Of a stretch of 64,000 bases of DNA, positions 17,461-29,169 are shown piece after piece. Source of the DNA: an uncultured Pirellulales bacterium (GTDB lineage: Bacteria > Planctomycetota > Planctomycetia > Pirellulales > Thermoguttaceae); assembly GCA_938015445.1 (NCBI GenBank), contig CALLPE010000006.1, positions 122,906-186,905 of the forward strand, written 5' to 3'. The translations under genes and the position numbers were made by a program. The notes under the pieces were generated by a model. That model was not told the DNA's origin and made no database searches. It was given only the letters and a program-made list of their open reading frames with translations. How positions within the stretch are numbered: the stretch's first letter is position 1; each line of letters starts with the position of its first letter.

Positions 17461-19578
17461 ATGAAATGCACAATAAGCACAATAATCGGTCTTTGCCGTT
17501 GGTCCGCCCGTGCAATCGTAATGGCCGCAATCACTACTGGCTTGCTTGGCGACGCGGTCGCCGCACAGTCGGGCGTGGCGTCGGGCATACCGGCCGACAA
17601 ACCGCTTTCGGCGGTGTTCGAAGAGCTTCTGCCCGATATAACCGCCGGAAAAAGCGACGCCCGACTTCGCTGGCAGCGGATATGTTTTGCCGTGGGGAGC
17701 CCCGGCAACGAGGCCCTTCGCACCGAGGCCTGCAAATTGATGTGTGCCCGTTTGGCACCGCAAACCCCCGCCGAAGCCCGCGTGTGGCTTATCAGGCAAT
17801 TGGAGCAGATTGGCGGGGCTGAGAGCGTAGAAGCACTGGCTGCTGCCTTGGGCGATCCCGACATGCTGGTTGCCGAGGCCGCCTGCCGCGCGCTGGCCAA
17901 CAATCCGGCGCCACAAGCCGGCGCTAAGCTCCGCGCCGCAGTGCAGCAAACCACCGATAGCGGGCGAAAACTGGCGCTGCTCTGCGCACTGGGATACCGT
18001 GCCGAGCCGGAAAGCGTGCCGCTGGTGGCGCAGCAGCTTGCGGCAGCGGACGTCAAACTGGCTACCGCCGCAGCCCAAGCGCTGGGACGGATCGCCACAC
18101 CCGAAGCAGCAGCCGCGCTGGCCGCGGTACTCCCCAAAACCCAAGGCGAAGTGCGGCTTACTGTGGGCGACGCTTACCTGCGCTGCGCCGACAGACTGCT
18201 GGAGGAAGGGAAAACCGCCGACGCACTGGCGATGTACAAAAAGCTGTGGAAGCCTGACGAGCCGGCACGTCTGGCTGCGCTGCGAGGGATGCTCGACGCA
18301 GCCGGGCCGGATTGCCAGGACATCATTGTCGACGTGCTGCGCAGCGATGATCCGCAGGCCCATCGGGTAGTTATTGCTGCGGTAATCGACCTGAAGCCCG
18401 ATATGCTTCGCGCGCTGGCCGACCGCCTTGACGGCCTGCCGGTCGAATCACAGGCAAAATTGATTTCTGCGCTCGGCACACGGCGCGACAGCCGGCTGAT
18501 GCCCGTGGTGCTTCGTGCCGCCGAGAGCCGGCACGAGCAGCTGCGGCTGGCGGCGCTTCGCGCCTTGGGTGGCGTGGGCGAAGCCACGGTGGTGCCGATG
18601 TTGCTCCAGGCCGTTTACGCCGGCGGCGAGCCAGGCGCAGCCGCACGAGAAGCCCTCGAGGCCACATTCGCGCCAGGAGTTGACCAGCGACTTCTCCAGG
18701 CCTTCGGTCAGACCGACAAGCCGGAGCAGCAGGCTATGCTCGTGGAGATTCTCGATCGGCGGCGCGCAGTAGAATCCATCCCCCTGTTGTTGGAACTGGC
18801 CGCAGGTGATAACGCCGATTTGCGTCGCCGGGCATTCGCCTCGCTGGCCCGACTGGCTAGCCCCAGCGATGTGCCCCAAATGATCCAGGCCCTGCTGAAG
18901 CTTAAAGAGCAGCGCGACCGCGAGGATGCGGAAAAAGCGATCGCCACAGTTTGCGGGCGCATATCGGAGCCGGATGAGCGCGCCGAGCCGGTATTGGCCG
19001 TGTATCAACGCCTCGCTCCGGCGGAACAACTGAAAATCATCCCGCTCGTCGGACGCATCGGCGCTGTCAAGTCGCTGGCGATGCTGCGCGCCATGCTCGC
19101 CCAGGACGACCAGCAACTATACAACGCTGCCGCCGAGGCCATCTGCAACTGGCCCGACGCTCTAGCCGCCGAAGACATGCTCCGGCTGGCTTCCACTGCA
19201 CCCGGCGAGCAGCAGCGTATTCGGGCAGTTCGCGCCGTGGCCCGGGTGGCAGTGCTGCAAGACAATCGTCCAGACGCCGAGAAGTTAGAGCTTTTGAAGC
19301 GGGCGATGAAGCTGGCCACCCGCAACGAAGAACGAGCACTGATACTTGACCGCGCCGCCTCGGTGCGGCAAATAGAAACGCTCCGCTTCGTGGCGGACTA
19401 CCTCGGCGATCCCGTGTTGGCGCCCAACGCCTGCCGCGCGGTGGTCGAGCTGGCGCACCATCGCGGATTGCGCGACCCCAACAAAGCCGAGTTCGCCCCT
19501 GCCCTGGAAAAAGTGATTGCCATCACCAAAGACAGCAATCTGGCCGAGCGGGCCAAGAAATACCTGAGCGAAAAGTAG
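17461..19578 (+). CDS. Exported HEAT-repeat protein
   Basis: This 705-residue protein has an N-terminal signal segment (about residues 12-36, ending near AVAAQSG) and then almost only alpha-helical HEAT-like repeats of about 30 residues, for example VEALAAALGDPDMLVAEAACRAL, SVPLVAQQLAAADVKLATAAAQAL, LRLAALRALGGVGEATVVPML and ADLRRRAFASLARLASPSDVPQM. Such superhelical scaffolds bind proteins; in planctomycetes they commonly accompany exported dehydrogenases or hydrolases. AAAGGAG lies upstream of the ATG. Cotranscription with the preceding Gfo/Idh/MocA gene suggests a shared pathway, possibly sugar degradation outside the cytoplasm; that is inference from context. Confidence 0.85.
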   Translation: MKCTISTIIGLCRWSARAIVMAAITTGLLGDAVAAQSGVASGIPADKPLSAVFEELLPDITAGKSDARLRWQRICFAVGSPGNEALRTEACKLMCARLAPQTPAEARVWLIRQLEQIGGAESVEALAAALGDPDMLVAEAACRALANNPAPQAGAKLRAAVQQTTDSGRKLALLCALGYRAEPESVPLVAQQLAAADVKLATAAAQALGRIATPEAAAALAAVLPKTQGEVRLTVGDAYLRCADRLLEEGKTADALAMYKKLWKPDEPARLAALRGMLDAAGPDCQDIIVDVLRSDDPQAHRVVIAAVIDLKPDMLRALADRLDGLPVESQAKLISALGTRRDSRLMPVVLRAAESRHEQLRLAALRALGGVGEATVVPMLLQAVYAGGEPGAAAREALEATFAPGVDQRLLQAFGQTDKPEQQAMLVEILDRRRAVESIPLLLELAAGDNADLRRRAFASLARLASPSDVPQMIQALLKLKEQRDREDAEKAIATVCGRISEPDERAEPVLAVYQRLAPAEQLKIIPLVGRIGAVKSLAMLRAMLAQDDQQLYNAAAEAICNWPDALAAEDMLRLASTAPGEQQRIRAVRAVARVAVLQDNRPDAEKLELLKRAMKLATRNEERALILDRAASVRQIETLRFVADYLGDPVLAPNACRAVVELAHHRGLRDPNKAEFAPALEKVIAITKDSNLAERAKKYLSEK

Positions 19579-19875
19579 CGATACGCTGCACCAGGCGGCC
19601 ACCATACCGGCATTACACAAACATCGGGTGCCAGACGATACCGGTGTTTCAGCCACGCCCACTTAGCGCCCTTCGGCGGCCTTCTTCCAGCTTGCCGGTG
19701 GGATATAATAGTCGTGAGGTCCAGGTTGGTCGCATCCGCGTGGCCTGATCGGGGCGGTCGATGGCCAGTGTCGGCGTCTGCCAGGAGCGTTTACCGGGTG
19801 GCTGGCTGGCAGCGGCTACCAATGCACAACACAGTTGTTTCAATCCTTCTGTTTCAATGCTTCCGGAGGTACAAC

Positions 19876-20208
19876 ATGGCGATTACTGTTACCGAAGCCG
19901 CAGCCAGTGAAGTAAAACGCTTCATGGAGGCTCAGAACGTCGAGCCGGGAACCATGGTACGCGTATCGATAGCCGGCGGCGGCTGCTCGGGGTTGCGATA
20001 CTCGTTGGGATTCGCCACCGATTTCGATCCCAAGCTCGACACGCGGTTCGATGGTCACGGTGTGACCCTGATAACACGAAAGAAAATGGCTCTGTTCCTG
20101 GACGGCACAACGATCGATTTCGTGGATACGCCGATGGGCCGTGGGTTTACTATCGAAAACCCGAATGTGCCTAGCGGCGGGGGTTGTCCGGGTTGCCGCG
20201 GCGCGTGA
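19876..20208 (+). CDS. IscA/HesB-type iron-sulfur cluster assembly protein
   Basis: From the ATG at 19876 (GGAGG six bases upstream) the product has 110 residues, the normal A-type carrier length. The HesB fold is evident: ITVTEAAASEVKRFM, VRVSIAGGGCSGLRY with the first ligand Cys37, and IDFVDTPMGRGFTIENPN. The C-terminal ligand pair is unusual: the family normally ends CGCGSSF, with Cys-X-Cys, whereas this one reads GGGCPGCRGA, with Cys104 and Cys107 two residues apart. It would carry Fe-S clusters to apoproteins in the cytoplasm. No suf or isc genes adjoin it. An in-frame upstream extension to 19714 is judged non-coding. Confidence 0.92.
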   Translation: MAITVTEAAASEVKRFMEAQNVEPGTMVRVSIAGGGCSGLRYSLGFATDFDPKLDTRFDGHGVTLITRKKMALFLDGTTIDFVDTPMGRGFTIENPNVPSGGGCPGCRGA

Positions 20209-20329
20209 GCAGGCTGACAACGATTCGCGCCGGCTGTCGAACCGCGCGAGGATTGGTGCGAACCGCGCTGTTGTGCTGTGGTGCGATCCCGGGCCGTCCT
20301 ACTCCATAGCAGCGCCGTGATGATTGGCA

Positions 20330-20545
20330 AGTCCTGATTGCATCCGCGCTACTACAAGTGCAGGCCCTATGGTATCGGCACTCCTAGTTGGGCAGTCGCT
20401 ACTGTAGATAGTCAGGCAGGCGCTGTTGTATAGGCACTCGTGGTAGTATGGACCCATAGTGATGGGCACGTCTGATAGTGCCATCCTCATAGTATCGGCA
20501 CTTCTGATACTACAGGCTTGATAGCATCTGCCCGTCGTGTCCCGG
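20330..20545. repeat. Degenerate interspersed repeat region
   Basis: Related segments recur irregularly: TATCGGCACTCCTAGT near 20381, TATAGGCACTCGTGGTAGTAT near 20439, GATGGGCACGTCTGATAGT near 20461 and TATCGGCACTTCTGATACTAC near 20493, each built on GGCAC followed by TCTGATAGT-like sequence. Spacing is uneven and copies are diverged. It looks like an old, decayed tandem array. No function is evident. Confidence 0.5.
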
Positions 20546-20659
20546 CCATTGCCGCCAGCTTGCTGCACGGCACCCAAGCCGGGACAAGCTCACCTGTCGA
20601 TCGCCCGCAAGCTGTAGGTAATTTTCACAATAGTGCCTACTGAAGTAGTTCGGCCGCGC

Positions 20660-20719
20660 ACAGATCGTTTCCTAGGCGCGCGGATAATTACAGATCGTTT
20701 CGTAGGCGCGCGGATAATT
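20660..20719. repeat. 30-bp tandem duplication, one mismatch
   Basis: Positions 20660-20689 and 20690-20719 are the same 30-bp unit (beginning ACAGATCGTTTC) with a single C/G difference. It ends 161 bp upstream of the putative gdhA promoter. Confidence 0.92.
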
Positions 20720-20880
20720 TTCGTTGCTAATAGCACCTGCTGGTGATGCGGCCACCGGACAAACAGTCGCGATAATCTGTCGGTGGCCGGCTGTTCGAAT
20801 TCCACCCTTCTGGTCATAAACATTGGCTTTTCTTGAAGTTACGGCATTTGCAGAAATTGCCGCTTTGCGTTGGCTGAAAC

Positions 20881-20909
20881 TTGCAATCCAGACGCACTTT
20901 CATTAGAAT
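20881..20909 (+). promoter_or_regulatory. Sigma-70-like promoter for gdhA
   Basis: TTGCAA (20881-20886) and TAGAAT (20904-20909) are separated by 17 bp, each one or two mismatches from consensus. It points toward gdhA, whose start codon is 232 bp downstream of the -10 box, implying a leader of about 225 nt. Not experimentally supported; chosen because no better pair was seen in the spacer. Confidence 0.45.
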
Positions 20910-21141
20910 TGCGATATTTGCCGACTGCTTGAATTAAGGAAACTTATTATGCGGATCGGTAGTCGGCCCTTCGAGTGTTGCCGGGCTGAGCAGTTCACCT
21001 GTTACCAGCGCGGAACTGATCAGCCGCCAGTTGCACAAGGGGCTGGTATTGCGGCGGCTCGAATAGTCCGGTTGCCACAAATCGTTGTTGACGCCGAAAT
21101 TCGTAGCGAACTGCTTTTGTCTTTTTCAAGGGGATCATGTC

Positions 21142-22524
<1,383 letters not shown>

Positions 22525-22583
22525 TCGGTGGAGCAGCGGCGCGGCCCTGCTGGCAGCCCTGTTAGCTCAAATCATTGCTTTGC

Positions 22584-23066
22584 TCAAATCACTACCGCCA
22601 GTCCGAATCCCTGCGGCGATTGGCGCATGGCGGCCAGTTTGTGTACCCAGTCGAGCCGCAAGGTGATGGTCGCCAGTTGCTGTCGCTCGGCTGCATCGAG
22701 CGAGTCGATGCGGTCTTGCAACCGACGCATTTTGCGCGCATAGAACTCGATCAAGTTGACGCGCTCGTCCGGCCGAATGCCATCGGCGTGCAGGTCCGCC
22801 CGAATGGCCATCAACTGCTGGTAATCCTCTTGACTGATGGCCCCGGCCTTGTACAACCGCTGCACCAGCGCGGAGAACTCATCGGGCGTGATGCTGGTGA
22901 CGTCGAAGCCGGCCAGCGTGTGGCGCAGTGCCACCGCGGCGTCAGGAGTCAGACCGTCGGGCCACCGGGTTGGCGACGGCTTGCCGGGCGAGAGTTCGAA
23001 CGCCTCTGGCCGCTTGGAAGCCACTTTGCCATCCGTCAGCCCCGCAATAATGTTGGCAATTTTCAT
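22584..23066 (-). CDS. Conserved-looking small protein, unknown function
   Basis: I do not recognise this 160-residue protein. It is soluble, largely alpha-helical and charged, with no signal or membrane segment. It begins MKIANIIAGLTDGK, has a Pro-rich linker near residues 25-40, then helices with DEFSALVQRLYKAGAISQED and RVNLIEFYARKMRRLQDRID, the latter amphipathic and possibly coiled-coil. GGGGAGC precedes the ATG at 23066 and codon use resembles its neighbours, supporting a real gene. It is convergent with gdhA and stands alone, so context gives no function. Confidence 0.7.
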   Translation of the reverse strand: MKIANIIAGLTDGKVASKRPEAFELSPGKPSPTRWPDGLTPDAAVALRHTLAGFDVTSITPDEFSALVQRLYKAGAISQEDYQQLMAIRADLHADGIRPDERVNLIEFYARKMRRLQDRIDSLDAAERQQLATITLRLDWVHKLAAMRQSPQGFGLAVVI

Positions 23067-23681
23067 CTGCTATGCTCCCCGGGCAATAGGGCAACGATTA
23101 TTGCACGAGCAAGACCGCCAGGCATGCGCATCGGCTGCCCCACAGTAGCGATGTGTGGGACGGTCGTCGATTCTCCCCGAGCAAGATCACTCTTTCCGAG
23201 CAAGACCACTAGACATGCACATCGCCTGCCCCGGCGGCAGGTTGACCGGCGCTGCAAACACCGTGCCAGTCTGCGCGACGCAACGCTCGGCAGCGCGCAG
23301 GCTTTTCATAACGGCTGGTTGCGTGGCGAGTTGCGTCGGTGGAGCCTCCGTAGATCGCTGCCTAACCCGGTGCGCATCCCGTAACGTCATCGCGCCGTTC
23401 TTGCCGCGCAGACCGGCAAGTTCCCGCTTCGATCGTTGCCAGCAGGCATTCTTTCGACGGGCAGCTATTGACTACCCCGCGGCGGCTTGGCACGCTGTAG
23501 GTTCCCCCGGCAGGATAAGGGAATTGGTTCGTGCGGGCAGTTTCGGTTTTTTCGAGGCGGGCAGGTTATTTTTGGTCGAACCAGCCAGTTTCGTTTTTTT
23601 GCCGCATTGGCAGTTCAGTCTTGCTGGAGTCACTTATCAGTATTGTTGGAGGCACTTAGGTTAGTTTTTCTGGAGCAGCGA
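23067..23681. other. Divergent intergenic region, T-rich toward the M16 gene
   Basis: About 615 bases between the minus-strand unknown gene and the plus-strand M16 peptidase gene. The right half (about 23520-23670) has runs of T followed by GGAGNCA-like or GGCAG words in irregular repetition, resembling the four-copy array downstream of the same gene. Frames through this region lack known domains. Confidence 0.45.
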
Positions 23682-25004
<1,323 letters not shown>

Positions 25005-25040
25005 CCTGGCCCTCTCGCTCGGTTACGGTGGGCGGCTGAA

Positions 25041-25123
25041 TTGTTTTTCGAGGCAGACTGTCTTGTTTTTGGAGGCAGACTGTTTTTTGGATGCAGACTG
25101 TGTTGTTTTTGGGGGCAGACTGT
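25041..25123. repeat. Four-copy tandem repeat of 20-22 bp downstream of the M16 gene
   Basis: Units built as TTGTTTTTNGAGGCAGACTGT occur at 25041-25062, 25063-25083, 25083-25102 and 25103-25123, varying in T-run length and a few bases. The array fills the 172-bp gap between the M16 peptidase and SDR genes. No stable stem is formed, so a terminator role is uncertain despite the T runs. Confidence 0.85.
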
Positions 25124-25176
25124 ACAAACAGCCTCTTTTTCTACGCTAACGGCACCCACACCCACTTGGCACCATA

Positions 25177-25872
25177 ATGAGCATCACCAAGAGCCGACGT
25201 ATCGTGATCACTGGCGTCAGTCGCGGACTGGGTCGGGCACTTGTCGATGGCATGATCGCCGCCGGACATACTGTCTTCGGCTGCGCGCGCTCGGCGGAGG
25301 CCATCGCCGAGCTACGCAAGCGCTACCCCGCTCCGCACGGGTTCGCAGTGGTCGATGTTTGTAACAACGCAGCCGTAGGTCGCTGGGCGCAGCGCGTGCT
25401 TTCCGAGGCGGGCCCGCCGGACCTGCTCATAAACAACGCCGCCGTAATCAACCGCAACGCCAAGCTGTGGCAAGTGCCCGCTGAGGAGTTCGACCTGGTG
25501 ATCGACGTGAACATCAAAGGTGTGGTGAACGTGATTCGGCACTTCGTACCGGCGATGGTAGCCCGGCGGCGGGGCGTGATCGTCAACATCAGCTCCGGTT
25601 GGGGGCGCTCTGTTTCGCCGGAAGTGGCCCCTTACTGTGCCACCAAATGGGCTATCGAAGGGCTGACGCGCGCGCTGGCCGAGGAACTGCCATCGGGCAT
25701 GGCCGCCGTACCGCTTAATCCTGGCATCATCAATACCGAGATGCTGCAAAGCTGTTTCGGCGCAGCGGCGGCGGATTATCCCACGCCGGAGAAATGGGCA
25801 GTTCGGGCGGTGCCAATGCTGCTTGCTCTCGGCCCGCACGACAATGGCCGCCCGCTGACTGTCGGCCACTGA
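25177..25872 (+). CDS. SDR family NAD(P)-dependent oxidoreductase
   Basis: This 231-residue classical short-chain dehydrogenase shows the nucleotide-binding ITGVSRGLGRAL (residues 11-22), the NNAAV motif, the catalytic Ser in VNISSGWGR (about residue 138), and the Tyr-Lys pair in YCATKWAIEG (about residues 153 and 157). Classical SDRs oxidise or reduce hydroxyl/carbonyl groups using NAD(P); substrate cannot be predicted. No signal peptide, so it is cytoplasmic. It follows the M16 gene after a repeat-filled gap and may be read from the same transcript. No good ribosome binding site is visible before the ATG at 25177. Confidence 0.9.
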   Translation: MSITKSRRIVITGVSRGLGRALVDGMIAAGHTVFGCARSAEAIAELRKRYPAPHGFAVVDVCNNAAVGRWAQRVLSEAGPPDLLINNAAVINRNAKLWQVPAEEFDLVIDVNIKGVVNVIRHFVPAMVARRRGVIVNISSGWGRSVSPEVAPYCATKWAIEGLTRALAEELPSGMAAVPLNPGIINTEMLQSCFGAAAADYPTPEKWAVRAVPMLLALGPHDNGRPLTVGH

Positions 25873-26022
25873 CGCAGGATTTCAACTCACAGGGCAGCCT
25901 TCAAAGCTTCGTTGCAAGATATTCCGTCCGGGGTTCCAGGGAGGTTTTTCAAGGCGGAATTTGACTCTCAGCCCGGCCCTTCATAGCCCTGGGCCCCGAA
26001 ACGATAGCTTGTCCGCCTGATT

Positions 26023-26913
26023 TTACGCGGGCTTGCGCTTGCGATTGCGCTTGCGCAGGGCGTTCCCACAGACCGCCAATAAGCTCAGGCCGCCAAATAC
26101 CGCCAGCGAACTCGGCTCTGGCGCGTGCTGGATGGTGTCCCATCCCGTTGGGGTCTGCTGGTTCGCACCATTGTGCAAGTCGTAGTACGGTTCGGAAAGA
26201 CCGGCGTTTAAAGCATCGCCGTCGACAGCGGCAGCGGTCCCCCCGAAACCAGCCCCCAAACCGCTTAAACCCCAGCCGATTCCATTACCATATTTTCCCA
26301 TGTCGCCCTTCGCGGCCGCCATAGCGTGCTGAATCGCGCCGAAGCTGGCCGGCAGCGCGGGATTCAACCCAGCGCCATAGGGCAATCGAAATGGGGTGGC
26401 CTCCGCATCCTGGACATCGACTTCGAGCAGCGCGACCAGGTCAACCGTGTCGGGCAGCTCTTTGGCATCCAAGTCGAACATCAGTTGGAACCTGAACCGG
26501 CAGTCGTCGTTAGCGGTTGCCAGCACTTGCACGAACATGTCGAGGTTCCCACGGTCAAGGTCGGCCTCCAGGGCTGCGCCACCCCGCCACGGCGGTTGAG
26601 CGAAATACACTGCATTGGCGCGGTATCTGTGCGGTCGATAGAAACGGCCGTGGGCCGCCAAGGCGGTCCTGAATGGACCACTTGGTGGGTGCTCTACGGC
26701 GTCTGGCCTGCCGAGCCATCCAACCTTTTCCGTGGGGATACCGCTACCGCCCAAGCCTACCGTGCAAACACCGGGTATAGGCTCGAAATGGGTAGCGAAC
26801 AAAGTGACATCGACCTGCGCCGGCGCGGCAGTTTGGGTGAAATAGGCAGAAGCATTCACGGCCAGCAACAGCGATATTCCTACGGCCCCTGTAAGCGTAG
26901 CAAGTCTGAGCAT
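26023..26913 (-). CDS. PEP-CTERM sorting-domain protein
   Basis: The ATG at 26913, with a GAAGAAGAGG site, gives 296 residues starting with a signal peptide (about 24 residues, ending VNASAYF). The upstream in-frame extension to 27033 is not needed. The C-terminus is a PEP-CTERM tripartite signal: APEPSSLAVFGGLSLLAVCG followed by the basic tail RKRNRKRKPA. Such proteins are processed by an exosortase and placed on the cell surface or in matrix. The middle part is beta-rich (DCRFRFQLMFDLDAKEL, VDLVALLEVDVQD) with no recognised catalytic domain. A second PEP-CTERM protein is at 38698-41769; no exosortase gene is in the window. Confidence 0.88.
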   Translation of the reverse strand: MLRLATLTGAVGISLLLAVNASAYFTQTAAPAQVDVTLFATHFEPIPGVCTVGLGGSGIPTEKVGWLGRPDAVEHPPSGPFRTALAAHGRFYRPHRYRANAVYFAQPPWRGGAALEADLDRGNLDMFVQVLATANDDCRFRFQLMFDLDAKELPDTVDLVALLEVDVQDAEATPFRLPYGAGLNPALPASFGAIQHAMAAAKGDMGKYGNGIGWGLSGLGAGFGGTAAAVDGDALNAGLSEPYYDLHNGANQQTPTGWDTIQHAPEPSSLAVFGGLSLLAVCGNALRKRNRKRKPA

Positions 26914-27309
26914 TGATGCCTCTTCTTCAGCCCGGAGGAGCACTGAAACAGGTATCACTTTTATCACAGTCCTACGGTCGCATGGGTAATGCCGATTCCA
27001 CCGTAATGGGCAGCAATCTACTGTCGCTCCCACCTGTTGCCGCCCCGATCCCCCCTCTTACCGCCGACCAGAGGGAGCGAACCGATGTTTCCAGGGGAGC
27101 GCAGTACGCCAATCCATCTTTCCTAACTTTCCTATCTTCTATATTTTTCCGAGAATACCGAATGTCAAGCATAAAATAACCATAAGGGTGCATTGCGATG
27201 CACTAACGCGACGGGTGAGAATTCGCAGCCGCCGAAACGCAATGGCGGTGATAGGAGGCTAACGGCTCCGCGATTGCCAGTGCCAAGACACCAGTCGATC
27301 GTGGGCTAT
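26914..27309. other. Intergenic region with a 6-bp hairpin
   Basis: About 396 bases between lnt and the PEP-CTERM gene, both on the minus strand. A small palindrome (GTGCAT-TGCG-ATGCAC, 27188-27203) is visible. An A+T-rich stretch at about 27115-27180 stands out. No gene is supported. Confidence 0.4.
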
Positions 27310-29076
27310 TTACGCGCGCCGGCCGTTAGCCAAGCGCGACGTTATGCCCACAACTGCGGCTGCGGCGCAACCAGCCAGGCACAGACCGGCGAACCAGTCG
27401 CCCCATTGCAGGTAGAAGCTGCGGCGGTACTCGGGCTGCACTTCGGCGATAATTACATCGGCTGCGCGGCGAGGGCCTTTACGGACGATACGTCCGCTGC
27501 CGTCGATCCACGCCGAGAACCCGGTGTTGGCCGCTATCAACAACGGCTTACGGCACTCCACTGCCCGAAATGGCGCGCAGGCCAAGTGCAAATCCAACTC
27601 GCTTGAACCGCGGAACCAACCGTCATTGGTCAAATTGATCAGCACATCCGGTTCCACTTCAGCGGCGCGCAATTGCAGCACCTGTTGGCGAATCAAGTGC
27701 GGCAACACCGTCTCGTAGCAAATGTTCGGCGACAGTCGCACCGAACCGCGCGGGCCCGGAAGCTCGAAGCACACCGGGGCCATGCCCGGAGCTATGTTGA
27801 CCCCCAGCGGTACCCGTTTTTCCAATTCCGGAAAACTCTCCAGTAGCGGCCAATACTCGCCGAACAATACCGGGTGCATCTTGTCGTAGCAGCCCAGCAA
27901 CCTGCCGTCGGGCGCCACGAAAGCGGCTGAATTGTAGAACTGGATTCGGCCCTTGGCAGAAAAGAACCAGCGGTCGATGCCCACGATCCAATACACGCCG
28001 TAACTGCGTGCTGCGGCGGCCAGCAGTTCTCGCGACTCCTCGGCGCTTGCAGACAGTTGTTCCTCGAATTGTGCCTGTGTGCCCTCGTACTGCGGCGGTT
28101 TGACAGCCCCTGGCTCATAGGTCAGCAACGGATAACGGAACATAGTTTCCGGCCAGACCATCAGATGCACCGCAGCCTGTGGCGGGTCGCTCTTCTGCAA
28201 AGCGCGCCGCGAAAGCTCTTGATAATGCTGATAAACGTAATTGCGCATTTGCTCGTCGAACTTGATTTCGGTATCAATCGAGCCTTGGATCAGCGCTATC
28301 CGCGCCAGGGGTGGAAGTTCCTGCTGTTGGCCAAGGCGAAGGTATCCATATCCCAGCGTCAGTGCCACGACAGCAGCCGCCGGCGCAACCGGCCAGAGGA
28401 AAAAAAGTTTTTGGCTGGGACCTTGCCGGGCAGGACAGTGTGCCGTCAGCACGGGAGAAATAGTCCCGTTTTCCTGGAGCGTAGCGGCGGGAATGGGAAG
28501 TGTGCGGGCCAAACAGGCCGCCGCCAACATCAATACAAAGCTCACGCCGTACGCGCCTACAAGATCGCTTATTTGTATCAAGGCCAGCCAACGGTACTGC
28601 GTGTGACCAAGACTGGCCATCGTGAAACCGCCCAACAAGTGCCCCCGGGCAAGCTCCAGGCCCGTCCACATCGCCGGCGCGACGATGATAACAGGCATTC
28701 GTAGCCTGTGTACTGCTACCCGAGCCAAGGCCACAAACGCCGGCAGATACAGTCCCAGATAGAACGCCAACGGCGGTAGGGCGAACCAGGCCATCCAGTA
28801 AGCCAGGCCTACCCAATACACGGTGGCAAGCCAGAACACGAAACCTATCAACAGCAAGTTGCGGTAGGGCCGTCGTCCAGGAAGTCGCGGCAAGCGGACC
28901 AGCAATACCCAGCCGACCGGCGCGATCCACGCCAATGGCCACAGGTCGAGTGGTGGCAGTGCCGCCCAGAGCAGCAGCGCACTGAGTCCGGCCAGCGCAA
29001 GCGGCGAGTTGTACAGCTTTGCCCACATCGGCCCACTGCTTTGTGCAAGTAGGGATTCCGCGGCCGGTTTGGCCAT
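27310..29076 (-). CDS. lnt: Apolipoprotein N-acyltransferase
   Basis: Lnt adds the third acyl chain to the N-terminal Cys of lipoproteins at the inner membrane. The 588-residue protein has about seven hydrophobic helices in its first 230 residues (LSALLLWAALPPLDLWPLAWI onward), then a nitrilase-fold domain with the three expected catalytic positions: Glu in MVWPETMFRYP (about residue 312), Lys in CYDKMHPVLFGEYWP (about residue 397), and Cys in NICYETVLP (about residue 457). A C-terminal helix closes the protein. It lies 93 bp downstream of the trpG/pabA gene on the same strand, forming an apparent trxA-trpG/pabA-lnt cluster. Confidence 0.93.
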   Translation of the reverse strand: MAKPAAESLLAQSSGPMWAKLYNSPLALAGLSALLLWAALPPLDLWPLAWIAPVGWVLLVRLPRLPGRRPYRNLLLIGFVFWLATVYWVGLAYWMAWFALPPLAFYLGLYLPAFVALARVAVHRLRMPVIIVAPAMWTGLELARGHLLGGFTMASLGHTQYRWLALIQISDLVGAYGVSFVLMLAAACLARTLPIPAATLQENGTISPVLTAHCPARQGPSQKLFFLWPVAPAAAVVALTLGYGYLRLGQQQELPPLARIALIQGSIDTEIKFDEQMRNYVYQHYQELSRRALQKSDPPQAAVHLMVWPETMFRYPLLTYEPGAVKPPQYEGTQAQFEEQLSASAEESRELLAAAARSYGVYWIVGIDRWFFSAKGRIQFYNSAAFVAPDGRLLGCYDKMHPVLFGEYWPLLESFPELEKRVPLGVNIAPGMAPVCFELPGPRGSVRLSPNICYETVLPHLIRQQVLQLRAAEVEPDVLINLTNDGWFRGSSELDLHLACAPFRAVECRKPLLIAANTGFSAWIDGSGRIVRKGPRRAADVIIAEVQPEYRRSFYLQWGDWFAGLCLAGCAAAAVVGITSRLANGRRA

Positions 29077-29169
29077 CGCCGTTCGACGGCCGATGTGCGC
29101 AATCTATACACTGCCAGGACAGATTTTGGTAGCCCGATATTCCGCTGCCGCGCTTAGGCTCGTAGGCGC

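Larger units (their letters stand above)
20209..21141. other. Repeat-bearing intergenic region upstream of gdhA
   Basis: About 930 bases without a supported gene. It holds a degenerate interspersed repeat (about 20330-20545), a nearly perfect 30-bp tandem duplication (20660-20719), and a well-formed sigma-70-like promoter (20881-20909) for gdhA. A 123-codon frame from 20949 overlaps gdhA in another frame and shows no family, so it is not called. Confidence 0.6.

Noticed and set aside
17317..18363. 348-codon open frame on the minus strand
   Set aside because: Antisense across the Gfo/HEAT junction; no start site and no recognisable domain.
20785..20805. GTTCGAATTCC, resembling a tRNA T-loop
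   Set aside because: No acceptor, D or anticodon stems can be folded around it.
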